Origin: Clostridia bacterium
Lineage (GTDB): Bacteria > Bacillota > DSM-521 > Neomoorellales > SLTJ01
Reading direction: 5' to 3'
Assembly (NCBI GenBank): GCA_014360105.1
Contig: JACIYD010000032.1
Coordinates: 1-9,886, forward strand
DNA length: 9,886 nt
Shown: in pieces, positions 1 to 7,497 of the stretch
How positions within the stretch are numbered: the first letter of the stretch is position 1
Layout: each line of letters begins with the position of its first letter
Position numbers and translations under genes: made by a program
The notes under the pieces: model-generated
What the model saw: the letters and a program-made list of their open reading frames with translations, nothing else
The model's database searches: none
What the model was told of the DNA's origin: nothing

Positions 1-641
1 TAGGAACTGGGATCGCGGATGCCGTCGCGGTGGATATCGATCATCGCTGCCGGGGCTTTTTGGGCAAGGCGAAAGGCGGTACGCCGCGAACGGCGGTAGG
101 CGTCGGCATCATGGGGTTCGTGGGGCTGCTTGTTATAATCCACCATTACCCCCATGCTACGCAACTTCTCGGCGAAGACCTCACCCACCTTAAAAACGCC
201 ACCGTCACCGGGCCGGCTCGGGGCGCCGTCGGTGGGCAGGTACGACTCGTCACTATGGGTATGGTAGACGGCAATCAGGTTCTGCTGCCTCCCTTGAACC
301 GCGAGCACACCATCGTTCGCGCCCAGATGGGGAGGGGTTCGCCATACGAGCTGCTTTCTGCCAAGGAGCTCGGCATAGGCCGTATCCCCGGCCACGCGCA
401 TAATCCGATAGTGACGGTTATCCTCGGTGATCAATTCGTCACCGGGATAGACCACCCGTGCCGTTTGGTCGATGACCGTTCCGTTTGCGTCCACAATGGT
501 AAAATAGGTGCCGTCCGTCCTTTCCTCGCCCCACGGCGCCGCCGGCGATACCAGAGCAGACGCGGCCGGTCCGCGAAGGACCAGCAGCCCCACGATGGCG
601 ACAAACGCCAGCACCGGAAGAATCATCATCCACCGCTTCAT
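1..641 (-). CDS. spoIIP: Stage II sporulation protein P (SpoIIP), partial: C-terminus cut by the window edge
   Basis: SpoIIP is the peptidoglycan amidase/endopeptidase of the SpoIID-SpoIIM-SpoIIP complex, which thins septal cell wall and drives engulfment of the forespore. I read 213 complete codons from ATG at 641; the frame is still open at base 1. Residues 1-4 are a short basic start and about 5-22 are strongly hydrophobic, fitting a signal anchor in the mother-cell membrane. The family signatures follow: HTHSDESYLP at 127-136 and MIDIHRDG at 200-207. Known members are roughly 350-400 residues, so perhaps 150 are missing to the left. The start codon overlaps the stop of the DUF1614 gene (ATGA, 638-641), and a G-rich ribosome binding site (GGGGGGTGG) precedes it, so translation is probably coupled. 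No sporulation sigma-factor promoter was recognised nearby. Family assignment is firm from the two His-rich motifs. Confidence 0.9.
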   Translation of the reverse strand, partial: MKRWMMILPVLAFVAIVGLLVLRGPAASALVSPAAPWGEERTDGTYFTIVDANGTVIDQTARVVYPGDELITEDNRHYRIMRVAGDTAYAELLGRKQLVWRTPPHLGANDGVLAVQGRQQNLIAVYHTHSDESYLPTDGAPSRPGDGGVFKVGEVFAEKLRSMGVMVDYNKQPHEPHDADAYRRSRRTAFRLAQKAPAAMIDIHRDGIRDPSS

Positions 642-1366
642 TCTTGCCCACCCCCCTGACCGGGTTTGCGAAGCGCCAGCCTCGGCCGTGGGCGTCGCAG
701 GCCGCGCAGCAGGCTGGCGGGGCGTCCCTCCGCCGCGACACCGCCCTGGAGCCTTTCCCGCAATTCCCCCACCAACTCCGCCAGCAAGACCGCTACCAAC
801 CCGGAAAGGACGATGGCGTCAAAGGCGCCCGCACCGCCGATGGCCACCAGCCCTGGCATCCGCGCCAAACCGAGACGGAAAAGATCGATCAAGTCGAGGA
901 TTAAGACCCCCAGTACCGCGGCGACAAAGGCGGCGCGGCGCGAACGGCCTGCGAGGTAAGCTACGCCACCGGCCACCAGGGGGTAAAGGAAAAGCGGGTC
1001 GAAGAAATCACGGCCGGCCTGCCACGGGTCACCCCGGCCCAATACGCCGTTTACCACAAAGACGGCCAGGGCGGTAACGCCTGCGGCGAACAAGGCACGG
1101 CCCCACTCCTTACCGCTGCCGGCCCGCGCGAGGACGTAAACGGCAAGGCCAAGCGGTATAAGCCCGCCGCCTACGTTAACCGAAACATCAAGCCGCCCGC
1201 GCGCCAGGGGGATATCGATAAAGCTCCCGAAGGCCATCGCCGCCACGATAATCAGGGCGGCACTATCACCGAGATAAAGACGGTCCAGCACACGTTGGGC
1301 GAGTCCGAGATAGATGAGAACGGCGACAACGAGAAGGGCAATCATGCCGATGGGGAAGCCGGGCAT
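638..1366 (-). CDS. DUF1614 family multi-pass membrane protein
   Basis: This is a 242-residue polytopic membrane protein of unknown function. About seven hydrophobic stretches are visible, near residues 5-21, 34-51, 66-81, 88-107, 124-139, 146-164 and 182-198. Conserved-looking segments typical of DUF1614 are GSFIDIPLARG (47-57), SVNVGGGLIPLG (62-73) and DPLFLYPLVAGG (123-134). A basic, Arg-rich cytoplasmic tail follows from about 203. ATG at 1366 is chosen because AGGAGG lies upstream (1384-1379), though its 12-base spacing is longer than usual; no better start is in frame. Its stop codon overlaps the spoIIP start by 4 bases. Assignment to DUF1614 is by recognition of these motifs, without a profile search. 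Coupling to spoIIP suggests, but does not show, a role in sporulation or the cell envelope. Confidence 0.85.
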   Translation of the reverse strand: MPGFPIGMIALLVVAVLIYLGLAQRVLDRLYLGDSAALIIVAAMAFGSFIDIPLARGRLDVSVNVGGGLIPLGLAVYVLARAGSGKEWGRALFAAGVTALAVFVVNGVLGRGDPWQAGRDFFDPLFLYPLVAGGVAYLAGRSRRAAFVAAVLGVLILDLIDLFRLGLARMPGLVAIGGAGAFDAIVLSGLVAVLLAELVGELRERLQGGVAAEGRPASLLRGLRRPRPRLALRKPGQGGGQE

Positions 1367-1385
1367 AGTCTCTCAATTCCTCCTC

Positions 1386-1440
1386 GTAGTGACGGCTCGT
1401 TGGCCCCGGCTGGCTTTGCCCCGGGAGCATTCATCACTAC
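1386..1440 (-). repeat. Imperfect inverted repeat (extended hairpin) between fni and DUF1614
   Basis: In the minus-strand transcript GTAGTGA (1440-1434) can pair with TCACTAC (1392-1386), GCTC (1428-1425) with GAGC (1398-1395), CCGG (1424-1421) with CCGG (1409-1406), and GGC (1420-1418) with GCC (1414-1412) around an AAA loop. That gives about 18 base pairs broken by internal loops. No U-run follows, so it is not a standard intrinsic terminator. It ends one base before the AGGAGG of the DUF1614 gene. It could be an RNA regulatory or processing element, or a dispersed genomic repeat. A second, smaller palindrome (GGAAT-T-ATTCC, 1462-1472) sits just past the fni stop. Confidence 0.4.
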
Positions 1441-1473
1441 TAGGCTTCCCCGCGGCGCTCAGGAATTATTCCC

Positions 1474-2526
1474 TCAACGTTGTGCGTAACGGGCGGGATT
1501 AAGGCCGCGCATCTCAAGCCACTCTCTGGTCTCGCCGGTAACGACCAGCGGTGCACGGCGCAATTCCGGCAGAGTACGACAACCGGTCATCACCATTACG
1601 TCTTTTAGCTCTTCTTCCCAAGCTTTAATCACCCTGGCCACTTCCTCCCAGGAGGACTGCTGCAAAAGGCGCAGGAAAAAACCGGCAACCCCGGCCAACT
1701 CCGCCCCTAGGGCCAGGGCACGGGCCAGGTCGAGAGCGGAGCGAATACCGCCCGAAGCAATGACCCTTACCGGCAGCCCGCTCTGCCGCACTTCCGCCAG
1801 GGAAACGGCCCCGGGCAGGCCCCAGGCCCGCAAGTGCGGGCGGTTCACCCCGCTTCTCTCTTGCTCGATGGCTAAAAAATCCGTCCCGCCGCGGCCACCG
1901 GTATCCAACCAGCGTACGCCGGCACCGTAGAGCAGGGTCGCCGCCTCGCGGGAAAGGCCGAAACCCACTTCCTTGACAATCACCGGCACCGCCACGGCCT
2001 GCACCACCGCCGCAATATTTCGCACCAGCCCCCGAAAAGCGCGTTCCCCTTCGGGCATGGCCAGTTCCTGGGCGACGTTCAGGTGCAACTGGAGGGCGTC
2101 GGCCGCCACCATTTCACAGGCCCTTGCCGCCTCCTCCGGCGTTGCCCGCGCGCTCAAATTGGCAAGGATTACCCCGTCGGGGTTGTGGCGCCGCACGACC
2201 GTGTAGGTATGGACCACTGCCGGGTTGTCCAGGGCAGCCTGTTGCGACCCCACAGCCATGGCCACCCCCGCTTCCCGGGCGGCCCTGGCCAGCGCCTCAT
2301 TAATTTCGCCGCTCAAGGGGGTCCCGCCGGTCATCGCATTAATCAAAAGGGGGAGGCGCAACCGCTTCCCCCACCATTCGTAGACCGTGCTTACTTCTTT
2401 CCGGTCGACCTCGGGTACCGAAAGGTTAATCAACCGGATATCGTCCCACCCCGCTCCCCCCGGTGCGTCCCCCAGCGCCACGGCGTAATGGAGGTGGGCC
2501 AGTTTCCTCTCTTCCCTTAGATTCAT
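1474..2526 (-). CDS. fni: Type 2 isopentenyl-diphosphate delta-isomerase (FMN-dependent IDI-2)
   Basis: The enzyme interconverts IPP and DMAPP using reduced FMN and Mg2+ in the cytoplasm, balancing the two C5 units for prenyl chain synthesis. The 350-residue length is normal for the family. Landmarks are the N-terminal RK pair (7-8), MTGG (65-68), GSQQAAL (93-99), LQLHLN (145-150), the AQE plus MPEG segment (152-160, with Gln153 and Glu154 expected at the substrate/metal site), VIVKEVGFG (182-190), the Gly-rich flavin phosphate loop TGGRGGTDF (209-217) and SGGIR (258-262). It is a TIM-barrel flavoprotein, unrelated to the type 1 Nudix isomerase. ATG at 2526 overlaps the stop of ispH-rpsA (ATGA), so it is very probably translated from the same mRNA. 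Placing it right after the last MEP-pathway enzyme fits its job. The identification is secure. Confidence 0.95.
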   Translation of the reverse strand: MNLREERKLAHLHYAVALGDAPGGAGWDDIRLINLSVPEVDRKEVSTVYEWWGKRLRLPLLINAMTGGTPLSGEINEALARAAREAGVAMAVGSQQAALDNPAVVHTYTVVRRHNPDGVILANLSARATPEEAARACEMVAADALQLHLNVAQELAMPEGERAFRGLVRNIAAVVQAVAVPVIVKEVGFGLSREAATLLYGAGVRWLDTGGRGGTDFLAIEQERSGVNRPHLRAWGLPGAVSLAEVRQSGLPVRVIASGGIRSALDLARALALGAELAGVAGFFLRLLQQSSWEEVARVIKAWEEELKDVMVMTGCRTLPELRRAPLVVTGETREWLEMRGLNPARYAQR

Positions 2527-4805
2527 GGCTGCCTTTCCTCGAAAAGGTCGCCGACAAGTTCACCAATGGTTACGCCGCCGTTGTTACTTTCCGCCTGCTC
2601 CCTGGCCTGCGCCTTCCGGCCCCGTTCTTTTTGCGCTTCTTTCACGCTGAGGCTCATCCGCTGCGCCAACTGATCGACCGCCAGGACTTTCACCGGTACC
2701 ACGTCGCCCGCCTTGAGCACGTCTTCTGGCTTCTCCACGCGGCGGTCCGCCAGTTGGGAAATGTGCACCAGTCCCTCGATGCCGGGCTCAACTTCGACAA
2801 AGGCACCGAATGGGGCCAGCCGCAAGACCTTGCCGTCGACAATGGTGCCCACCGGATAGCGCTCGGCGGCCGTATCCCAGGGATTGGGTTGGAGCTGTTT
2901 CAGTCCAAGCGAAACCCGCTCCCGTTCCCGGTCCACGTTAAGCACTTTAACTTCCAGTTCCTGTCCTTCCTTGAGCGCATCGCGCGGGTGGTCCACCCGT
3001 CCCCAGGAAATCTCGGAAATATGCAGGAGCCCGTCTACACCGCCCAAATCGATGAAGGCGCCGAAGTTGGTAAGACGCCGCACAATTCCCTTGCGCACCT
3101 GGCCCTCGGCCAAAGAAGCCCAGGTTTCCTCTCGCTGCCTCTGGTATTCCTCTTCCAGAACCGCCTTTCGGGAGAGGACGACCTTATTCTTGCTGCGATC
3201 CAACTCGATTACCTTGAGCCGCAGGGTCTTGCCCACGTAATTGGCCAGGTTCTCCACGTAGCCCCGCTCCACCAGGGACGCCGGGACGAAACCGCGTACC
3301 CCTACGTCTACTAACAGCCCGCCCTTTACCACCTCGATGGCCTCGGCCTCGATCTCGCGGCCGGTACGGAAGGCCTCTTCAAGGCGTTCCCATCCCCGCC
3401 GCCGGTCGGCGCGCCGCTTCGAAAGAATCGGGTGACCCTCTTCATTCTCCGGGCGGATCACAAAAACCTCGATCTCATCGCCCACCCGGACCACCTCTTC
3501 GGGGTGTTCTACCCGGCGATGAGAAAGCTCGCTAAGGGGAATAATACCTTCCGACTTGCCGCCGACGTCTACCAGGACCTCGCCGTTGTCAATCTGGACC
3601 ACTGTGCCCTTGATGATGTCGCCGCGCCGCAGGTGATAAGAGGTAACCATTGCCTCCAGGCCTACGGCCTCGTTTTCTCCTTCGTCCGTTGCTTGCACCG
3701 GGCCTGGAGGTGCTTCCCCCACGGCCTCCTCGCTTGCTTCCTCTGCCGGGGCCGCTTCTTCCGGTACGGGCCCCTCTTTTTCCTCGGTTCTATTTGCTTC
3801 CGCTGCTTCTGTCACTTCTGCCGCTTCTGCGGCCGGCTTCTCCTCAGCGGCTTTCACCGTCTCCGCCATCTGGCTTCCGTCGTCTTCCCCGCCCACCGTT
3901 TCACCAGGCCACCCTTTCCAATCCTCAGCGTTAGCCGCCTCCGCGGGGGAATGCTGTTCTTCTTTCCTTTCTCCGAATTCCAGCATTTTGCGTACGACCT
4001 CCTCGATGATCCAATCTGGGGTTGAAGCACCGGCTGTAACCCCAACCCGGGAAGCTTTGGCTAACCACTGGGGACACAGTTCCTGGGCTTCCTCTATGCG
4101 GTAAGTGGGCGTGCCGGTAGCGCGACAGATATCGACCAGTCTGGCCGTATTCGCACTCGCTGCACCGCCGACCACTACCATGACGTCTACTTCCCTGGCC
4201 AGGTTGTGTGCTGCTTCCTGGCGCCGGCGGGTAGTCTGGCAAATGGTATCCTCTACGCGTAGCTCCTTTGCCTTCTTCCGCAGTACCTCCGCTACCTGCC
4301 GTAGATTCTCTACCGGTTGGGTGGTTTGCGCTACAACCCCTACTTTTTCCATTGCCGGCAATCGGGACGCCTCGGCAGCATCGGCTACCACCAGCGTGCC
4401 CGGGCCGGCCCAGCCAGCCATGGCTAGAACTTCCGGATGCTCCTTGTCCCCTACAATCACCACCTGATAGCCTTGGGCCGCCAATGCCTGGGCTGCCTGC
4501 TGCGCAAGCCTCACCCGCGGACAGGTCGCGTCGACGATGGCTAACCCGCGGGCGGCCAGGCTGGCGAAAACTTCCGGGCTCGCCCCGTGACTACGGATGA
4601 TTACCCGGCCCTCCCCGATGGCGGCCGGCTCGCTGACGGGCTGCAAGCCCTGCTCGGCCAGCCAGCGTACGGCGCCGGGATGGTGCACCAAAGGCCCGAG
4701 AGAGTAAAGTGGACCGCCTCCCTTTTGTAACTCTTCTGTGGCCAGCCGAATCGCTCGCCGCACGCCGGGACAAAAACCGGCGTGGGGTGCCCGTCTTATT
4801 TCCAA
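2523..4805 (-). CDS. ispH-rpsA: IspH (HMBPP reductase) fused to ribosomal protein S1
   Basis: A 760-residue two-part protein. Residues 1 to about 278 are IspH, the [4Fe-4S] enzyme that turns HMBPP into IPP and DMAPP in the last MEP step. The cluster cysteines are C12 (GFCPG), C95 (DATCP) and C189 (TICQTT); substrate residues H41, H73, H123 and E125 (HPEV), and SANT (217-220), are present. Residue 42 is His, where I usually expect Asn. Residues about 280-385 are a low-complexity Ala/Glu/Pro linker. Residues 386-760 carry four S1 RNA-binding repeats, near 392-464, 481-549, 565-636 and 649-723, with the classic FGAF...GLLHIS pattern in the last two. E. coli S1 has six. The start is TTG at 4805: AGAGG (4820-4816) lies 10 bases upstream, and an in-frame TAG at 4814-4812 excludes anything longer. 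This fusion is known in various Clostridia. Confidence 0.95.
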   Translation of the reverse strand: MEIRRAPHAGFCPGVRRAIRLATEELQKGGGPLYSLGPLVHHPGAVRWLAEQGLQPVSEPAAIGEGRVIIRSHGASPEVFASLAARGLAIVDATCPRVRLAQQAAQALAAQGYQVVIVGDKEHPEVLAMAGWAGPGTLVVADAAEASRLPAMEKVGVVAQTTQPVENLRQVAEVLRKKAKELRVEDTICQTTRRRQEAAHNLAREVDVMVVVGGAASANTARLVDICRATGTPTYRIEEAQELCPQWLAKASRVGVTAGASTPDWIIEEVVRKMLEFGERKEEQHSPAEAANAEDWKGWPGETVGGEDDGSQMAETVKAAEEKPAAEAAEVTEAAEANRTEEKEGPVPEEAAPAEEASEEAVGEAPPGPVQATDEGENEAVGLEAMVTSYHLRRGDIIKGTVVQIDNGEVLVDVGGKSEGIIPLSELSHRRVEHPEEVVRVGDEIEVFVIRPENEEGHPILSKRRADRRRGWERLEEAFRTGREIEAEAIEVVKGGLLVDVGVRGFVPASLVERGYVENLANYVGKTLRLKVIELDRSKNKVVLSRKAVLEEEYQRQREETWASLAEGQVRKGIVRRLTNFGAFIDLGGVDGLLHISEISWGRVDHPRDALKEGQELEVKVLNVDRERERVSLGLKQLQPNPWDTAAERYPVGTIVDGKVLRLAPFGAFVEVEPGIEGLVHISQLADRRVEKPEDVLKAGDVVPVKVLAVDQLAQRMSLSVKEAQKERGRKAQAREQAESNNGGVTIGELVGDLFEERQP

Positions 4806-4815
4806 GATTCGCTAA

Positions 4816-4820
4816 CCTCT
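4816..4820 (-). promoter_or_regulatory. Ribosome binding site deciding the TTG start of ispH-rpsA
   Basis: AGAGG lies 10 bases before TTG at 4805. An in-frame stop (TAG, 4814-4812) sits between them, and the IspH motif GFCPG falls at its usual position about ten residues from the start. TTG is therefore the only sensible initiation codon. Confidence 0.6.
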
Positions 4821-4890
4821 TTCGCCATTGACCGTAATTATCATTCGTCCCTGCCCTACAAAATCCTGCCGCGTGTCAAAAATTCGCCTC

Positions 4891-5487
4891 TTACTGGCGC
4901 ACCAGCTCCGCCACTGCTTCCCGTGCCACCAGCGAAAACCGCGCCAGCTCCGTTCCCCGCGGCAGTAACGCCGCCGCCTCCGGGTAAATGGGGCGGCCGA
5001 TGCGCACCTGGAAGCGGCGGAAGAAACCGCCCCGACCCAGAATGCGGTTAGTGCCGACCACGGCCACCGGCACAATCGGGGCGCGCGCCCGGACGGCCAA
5101 AAGCGCGGCACCCCGCTGGAAAGCCTGCAGCCCCTCCGTACGGTTGCGACCCCCTTCGGGAAAAACACCCACCACCTTGCCCTGGCGCAGCAATCTGAGA
5201 GCGGCCCGCATGGCGGCCAGATCCGCCTCGCCCCGCCTTACCGGGAAAGCGCCCAGAGCTTTCAGTACCAAGCCCACCAGCGGTATGCGGAAAAGCTCCT
5301 CCTTGGCCATGAAATAGACGCGCCGTGGTAGGGCGACACCTACGGCCACCGGGTCCCAAAGGCTGATGTGGTTCGCGACGACCACTACGGGTCCGCGCGG
5401 CGGCAGATTCTCTCTACCGGTCACCTGCCAGCGGCAAAAGAGGGTAAAAAAGAGGTAGAAGATCACTTTGCCGAACCAGTAGAGCAT
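4891..5487 (-). CDS. plsC: 1-acyl-sn-glycerol-3-phosphate acyltransferase (PlsC family)
   Basis: A membrane-associated acyltransferase expected to acylate lysophosphatidic acid to phosphatidic acid in phospholipid synthesis. At 198 residues it is a compact, typical bacterial member. It shows an N-terminal hydrophobic segment (about 8-18), the catalytic NHISLWD box (N39, H40, D45, the NHx4D motif), the substrate-binding FPEGGRNRTEG block (109-119) and the PIVPVAVVGT block (137-146). Start ATG at 5487 matches the usual family start, with the VTGRENLP segment (22-29) at the expected distance. It places the first 25 bases inside the cmk gene, behind only a weak G-rich binding site, so coupling to cmk is likely. 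An 85-base gap follows before ispH. Acyl-chain preference and acyl-ACP versus acyl-CoA use cannot be read from the sequence. Confidence 0.92.
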   Translation of the reverse strand: MLYWFGKVIFYLFFTLFCRWQVTGRENLPPRGPVVVVANHISLWDPVAVGVALPRRVYFMAKEELFRIPLVGLVLKALGAFPVRRGEADLAAMRAALRLLRQGKVVGVFPEGGRNRTEGLQAFQRGAALLAVRARAPIVPVAVVGTNRILGRGGFFRRFQVRIGRPIYPEAAALLPRGTELARFSLVAREAVAELVRQ

Positions 5488-6170
5488 GGGCCATCCCCGC
5501 CCCCGCTTCTCTCTTCAAGCACCGCCAGGATCTTCGCCACCACTTCTTCCGGTTTAAGCCCGGTCGTATCGATGTAGACGGCATCGGGCGGCACGACCAA
5601 CGGCCCCAGTGCCCGTTCGCTGTCCAATCGGTCGCGTGCCCTGATCTCCGCCAGCACATCGTCAGGGGATAGCTGCAACCCCTGGGCCCGCATTTCCCGC
5701 CAGCGGCGGCGGCTGCGCTCTTCCAGCGAAGCGGTGAGAAAGAACTTATGCGGCGCGTCGGGCAGGACAAAGCTCCCGATATCCCGCCCGTCCATCACCA
5801 CCCTTTGCGCCGCTGCTATGGCCCGTTGCTGCGCCGCCAGGTGGCGGCGCACGCCCGGCACTTGCGCCACCAGGGAAACGGCACCGCTTACCTCAGGCCG
5901 CCGCAAGAAAAGCGTGACGTCCTCCCCGTCGAGCAAGACGCGCCCGCCCTTCTCTCCCGGCACCAGCTTGATGTTAGTGTTCTCCGCCAGAGAAGTCAAG
6001 GCCTTCTCGTCCGTAAGATCCACACCCTGGCGCAGGGCCTTGTAAGTAAGGGCGCGATACATGGCGCCTGTGTCCACGTAGAGATAATGCAGGCGCTCCG
6101 CCAGCAGTTTGGCTACGGTACTCTTCCCCGCACCCGCCGGGCCGTCAATGGCAATATTGCCCTGTACCAT
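5463..6170 (-). CDS. cmk: Cytidylate kinase (CMP/dCMP kinase)
   Basis: Phosphorylates CMP and dCMP with ATP in the cytoplasm. The 235-residue protein carries the P-loop GPAGAGKS (10-17), the DTGAMYRA segment (33-40) for nucleotide binding, the NMP-binding insert around residues 66-110 typical of bacterial CMP kinases, GRDIG (128-132), an Arg-rich lid (151-162, ERSRRRWREMRA) and RDRLDSER (179-186). Start ATG at 6170 follows an AAAGGCGG ribosome binding site and gives the normal family N-terminus (NIAIDGPAGAGKS). The start lies inside the end of aroA (26-base overlap), and the last 25 bases overlap plsC. The final dozen residues (after about 221) are Gly/Ser-rich and look unlike the family core; they probably reflect the overlap with plsC rather than function. 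aroA-cmk-plsC-ispH/rpsA is a familiar gene order in Firmicutes. Confidence 0.96.
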   Translation of the reverse strand: MVQGNIAIDGPAGAGKSTVAKLLAERLHYLYVDTGAMYRALTYKALRQGVDLTDEKALTSLAENTNIKLVPGEKGGRVLLDGEDVTLFLRRPEVSGAVSLVAQVPGVRRHLAAQQRAIAAAQRVVMDGRDIGSFVLPDAPHKFFLTASLEERSRRRWREMRAQGLQLSPDDVLAEIRARDRLDSERALGPLVVPPDAVYIDTTGLKPEEVVAKILAVLEERSGGGDGPCSTGSAK

Positions 6171-7470
6171 CGGTAACGCCGCCTTTCGTCAATGCCGCCA
6201 GTTGGTCGACGAAGTCCGGGAAAGAAATGGCGATGCACTCCGCTCCGCGAATCCTGGTTTCCCCCTCGGCAACCAGCCCGGCAACGGCCAGCGCCATGGC
6301 CACCCGGTGGTCCCCGTGACTGTCACAGACGGCGCCACGTAGTCTGGTGGGTCCTTCGATGATCAGACGGTCGTCGGTGGCGATCACCTTCGCCCCGAGC
6401 CGCCCCAATTCCGCGGCCATAGCTTGCAGGCGGTTCGATTCCTTCACTGTCAGTTCCGCCGCGTCGCGAATGGTGGTTGTCCCTTGTGCCTGGGTCGCGG
6501 CCACGGCGAGAATGGGGACCTCGTCGATGAGCCGGGGGAGAAGTGAGCCGTCGACCTCGGTCGCCCGCAGAGACTGTGTGCCGGCCCAGAGATCTGCGAC
6601 CGGTTCCGGCCCCTGCCGGCGCAGAGAGCCAAGGGAGATTCTTGCCCCCATCGCCTGCAACACATCAAGCAAGCCGGTTCGCGTGGGGTTGACACCAACC
6701 GCGGGAAGGTAGACCTCGCTGCCCGGTACCAGGAGCGCCGCCACCAGGAAAAAGGCGGCGGCCGAAAAGTCGCCCGGGATTTGTACTTCCGTGCCGGTCA
6801 GCACCGCCGGCCCTCTCACCTTAAGCCAGCCTTCCTCTTGCTCAATCGTCGCCCCAAACGCGGCCAGCAGGCGTTCGCTGTGGTCGCGGCTCGGCGCCGG
6901 CTCCCGCAAGGCCGTAACACCGTTGGCCTGCAATCCGGCAAGGAGCAGGGCCGACTTCACCTGCGCGCTCGCCACCGGCAAACGGTAGGTCAATGGTTTA
7001 AGTTCCCGCGTACCGCGAATACATATCGGGGCAAACGCGCCGCCCTCCCGGCCCTCGATCTGCGCGCCCATCAGCCTAAGCGGTTCCACTACCCGGCCCA
7101 TCGGCCGACGCCGCAGGGAACGATCGCCGTCGAGGACCGCAGGAAACGGCTGCCCGGCGAGCAGGCCGAGCAAAAGACGCATCGTTGTACCGGAGTTCCC
7201 CGCATCCAGCGTCGTCTCCGGCTCCCGTAAGCTTGCCGGCCCCCGCCCCTGGATGCGGACAAACGTCGGGCCTTCCCGGATGAGACTTACGCCCAAGGCG
7301 CTAAGACACCTCACGGTACGCTCACAATCGTCTGCCGGCAGAAATCCCCTAATGACAGTCTCTCCCCGGGCAAGGGCACCGAAAAGAAGCGCCCGGTGGG
7401 AAATAGACTTGTCGCCGGGCGCCCGTACCGTTCCTTTTAAGGTAGTTGCCTGCTTCACCGTAAGCTCCAT
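6145..7470 (-). CDS. aroA: 3-phosphoshikimate 1-carboxyvinyltransferase (EPSP synthase)
   Basis: Joins shikimate-3-phosphate and phosphoenolpyruvate to give EPSP, the sixth shikimate-pathway step. The 441-residue length is normal for the two-domain inverse alpha/beta-barrel fold. Visible active-site elements are GDKSISHR (19-26), GNSGTTMR (91-98), SAQVKSALLLAGL (168-180), RDHSE (195-199), NPTR (261-264), DEVPILAVAA (316-325), KESNR (343-347) and HGDHR (385-389). The GDKS, SAQxK, RxHxE and NxTR set is that of the class II enzymes, as in Bacillus and CP4, rather than the E. coli type. Gly94 keeps the glycine that CP4 replaces with Ala. ATG at 7470 is preceded by GGAGAGG at about 6 bases. The gap to tyrA is 27 bases, and the 3' end overlaps cmk by 26 bases. 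Confidence 0.97.
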   Translation of the reverse strand: MELTVKQATTLKGTVRAPGDKSISHRALLFGALARGETVIRGFLPADDCERTVRCLSALGVSLIREGPTFVRIQGRGPASLREPETTLDAGNSGTTMRLLLGLLAGQPFPAVLDGDRSLRRRPMGRVVEPLRLMGAQIEGREGGAFAPICIRGTRELKPLTYRLPVASAQVKSALLLAGLQANGVTALREPAPSRDHSERLLAAFGATIEQEEGWLKVRGPAVLTGTEVQIPGDFSAAAFFLVAALLVPGSEVYLPAVGVNPTRTGLLDVLQAMGARISLGSLRRQGPEPVADLWAGTQSLRATEVDGSLLPRLIDEVPILAVAATQAQGTTTIRDAAELTVKESNRLQAMAAELGRLGAKVIATDDRLIIEGPTRLRGAVCDSHGDHRVAMALAVAGLVAEGETRIRGAECIAISFPDFVDQLAALTKGGVTDGTGQYCH

Positions 7471-7497
7471 GCAAAACCTCTCCAGACCAGCGGGTAT

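Noticed and set aside
30..659. Plus-strand open frame of 209 codons at the left edge
   Set aside because: It is the shadow of spoIIP on the opposite strand, whose minus-strand frame shows clear family motifs.
2463..3314. Long plus-strand open frame of 283 codons across the fni / ispH-rpsA junction
   Set aside because: It lies opposite well-identified S1 repeats and fni, has no recognisable domain, and is the kind of antisense frame expected in GC-rich coding DNA.
3432..4025. Plus-strand open frame of 197 codons rich in Phe, Arg and Leu
   Set aside because: It is antisense to the Ala/Glu-rich linker and first S1 repeat; its composition is explained by reading Glu/Ala codons backwards.
4806..4890. 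Perfect TTGACA (4879-4874) and GATAAT (4842-4837) in the gap before ispH-rpsA
   Set aside because: The hexamers are 31 bases apart, far from the 16-18 needed, and neither has a good partner at the right distance. A promoter here remains possible but unsupported.
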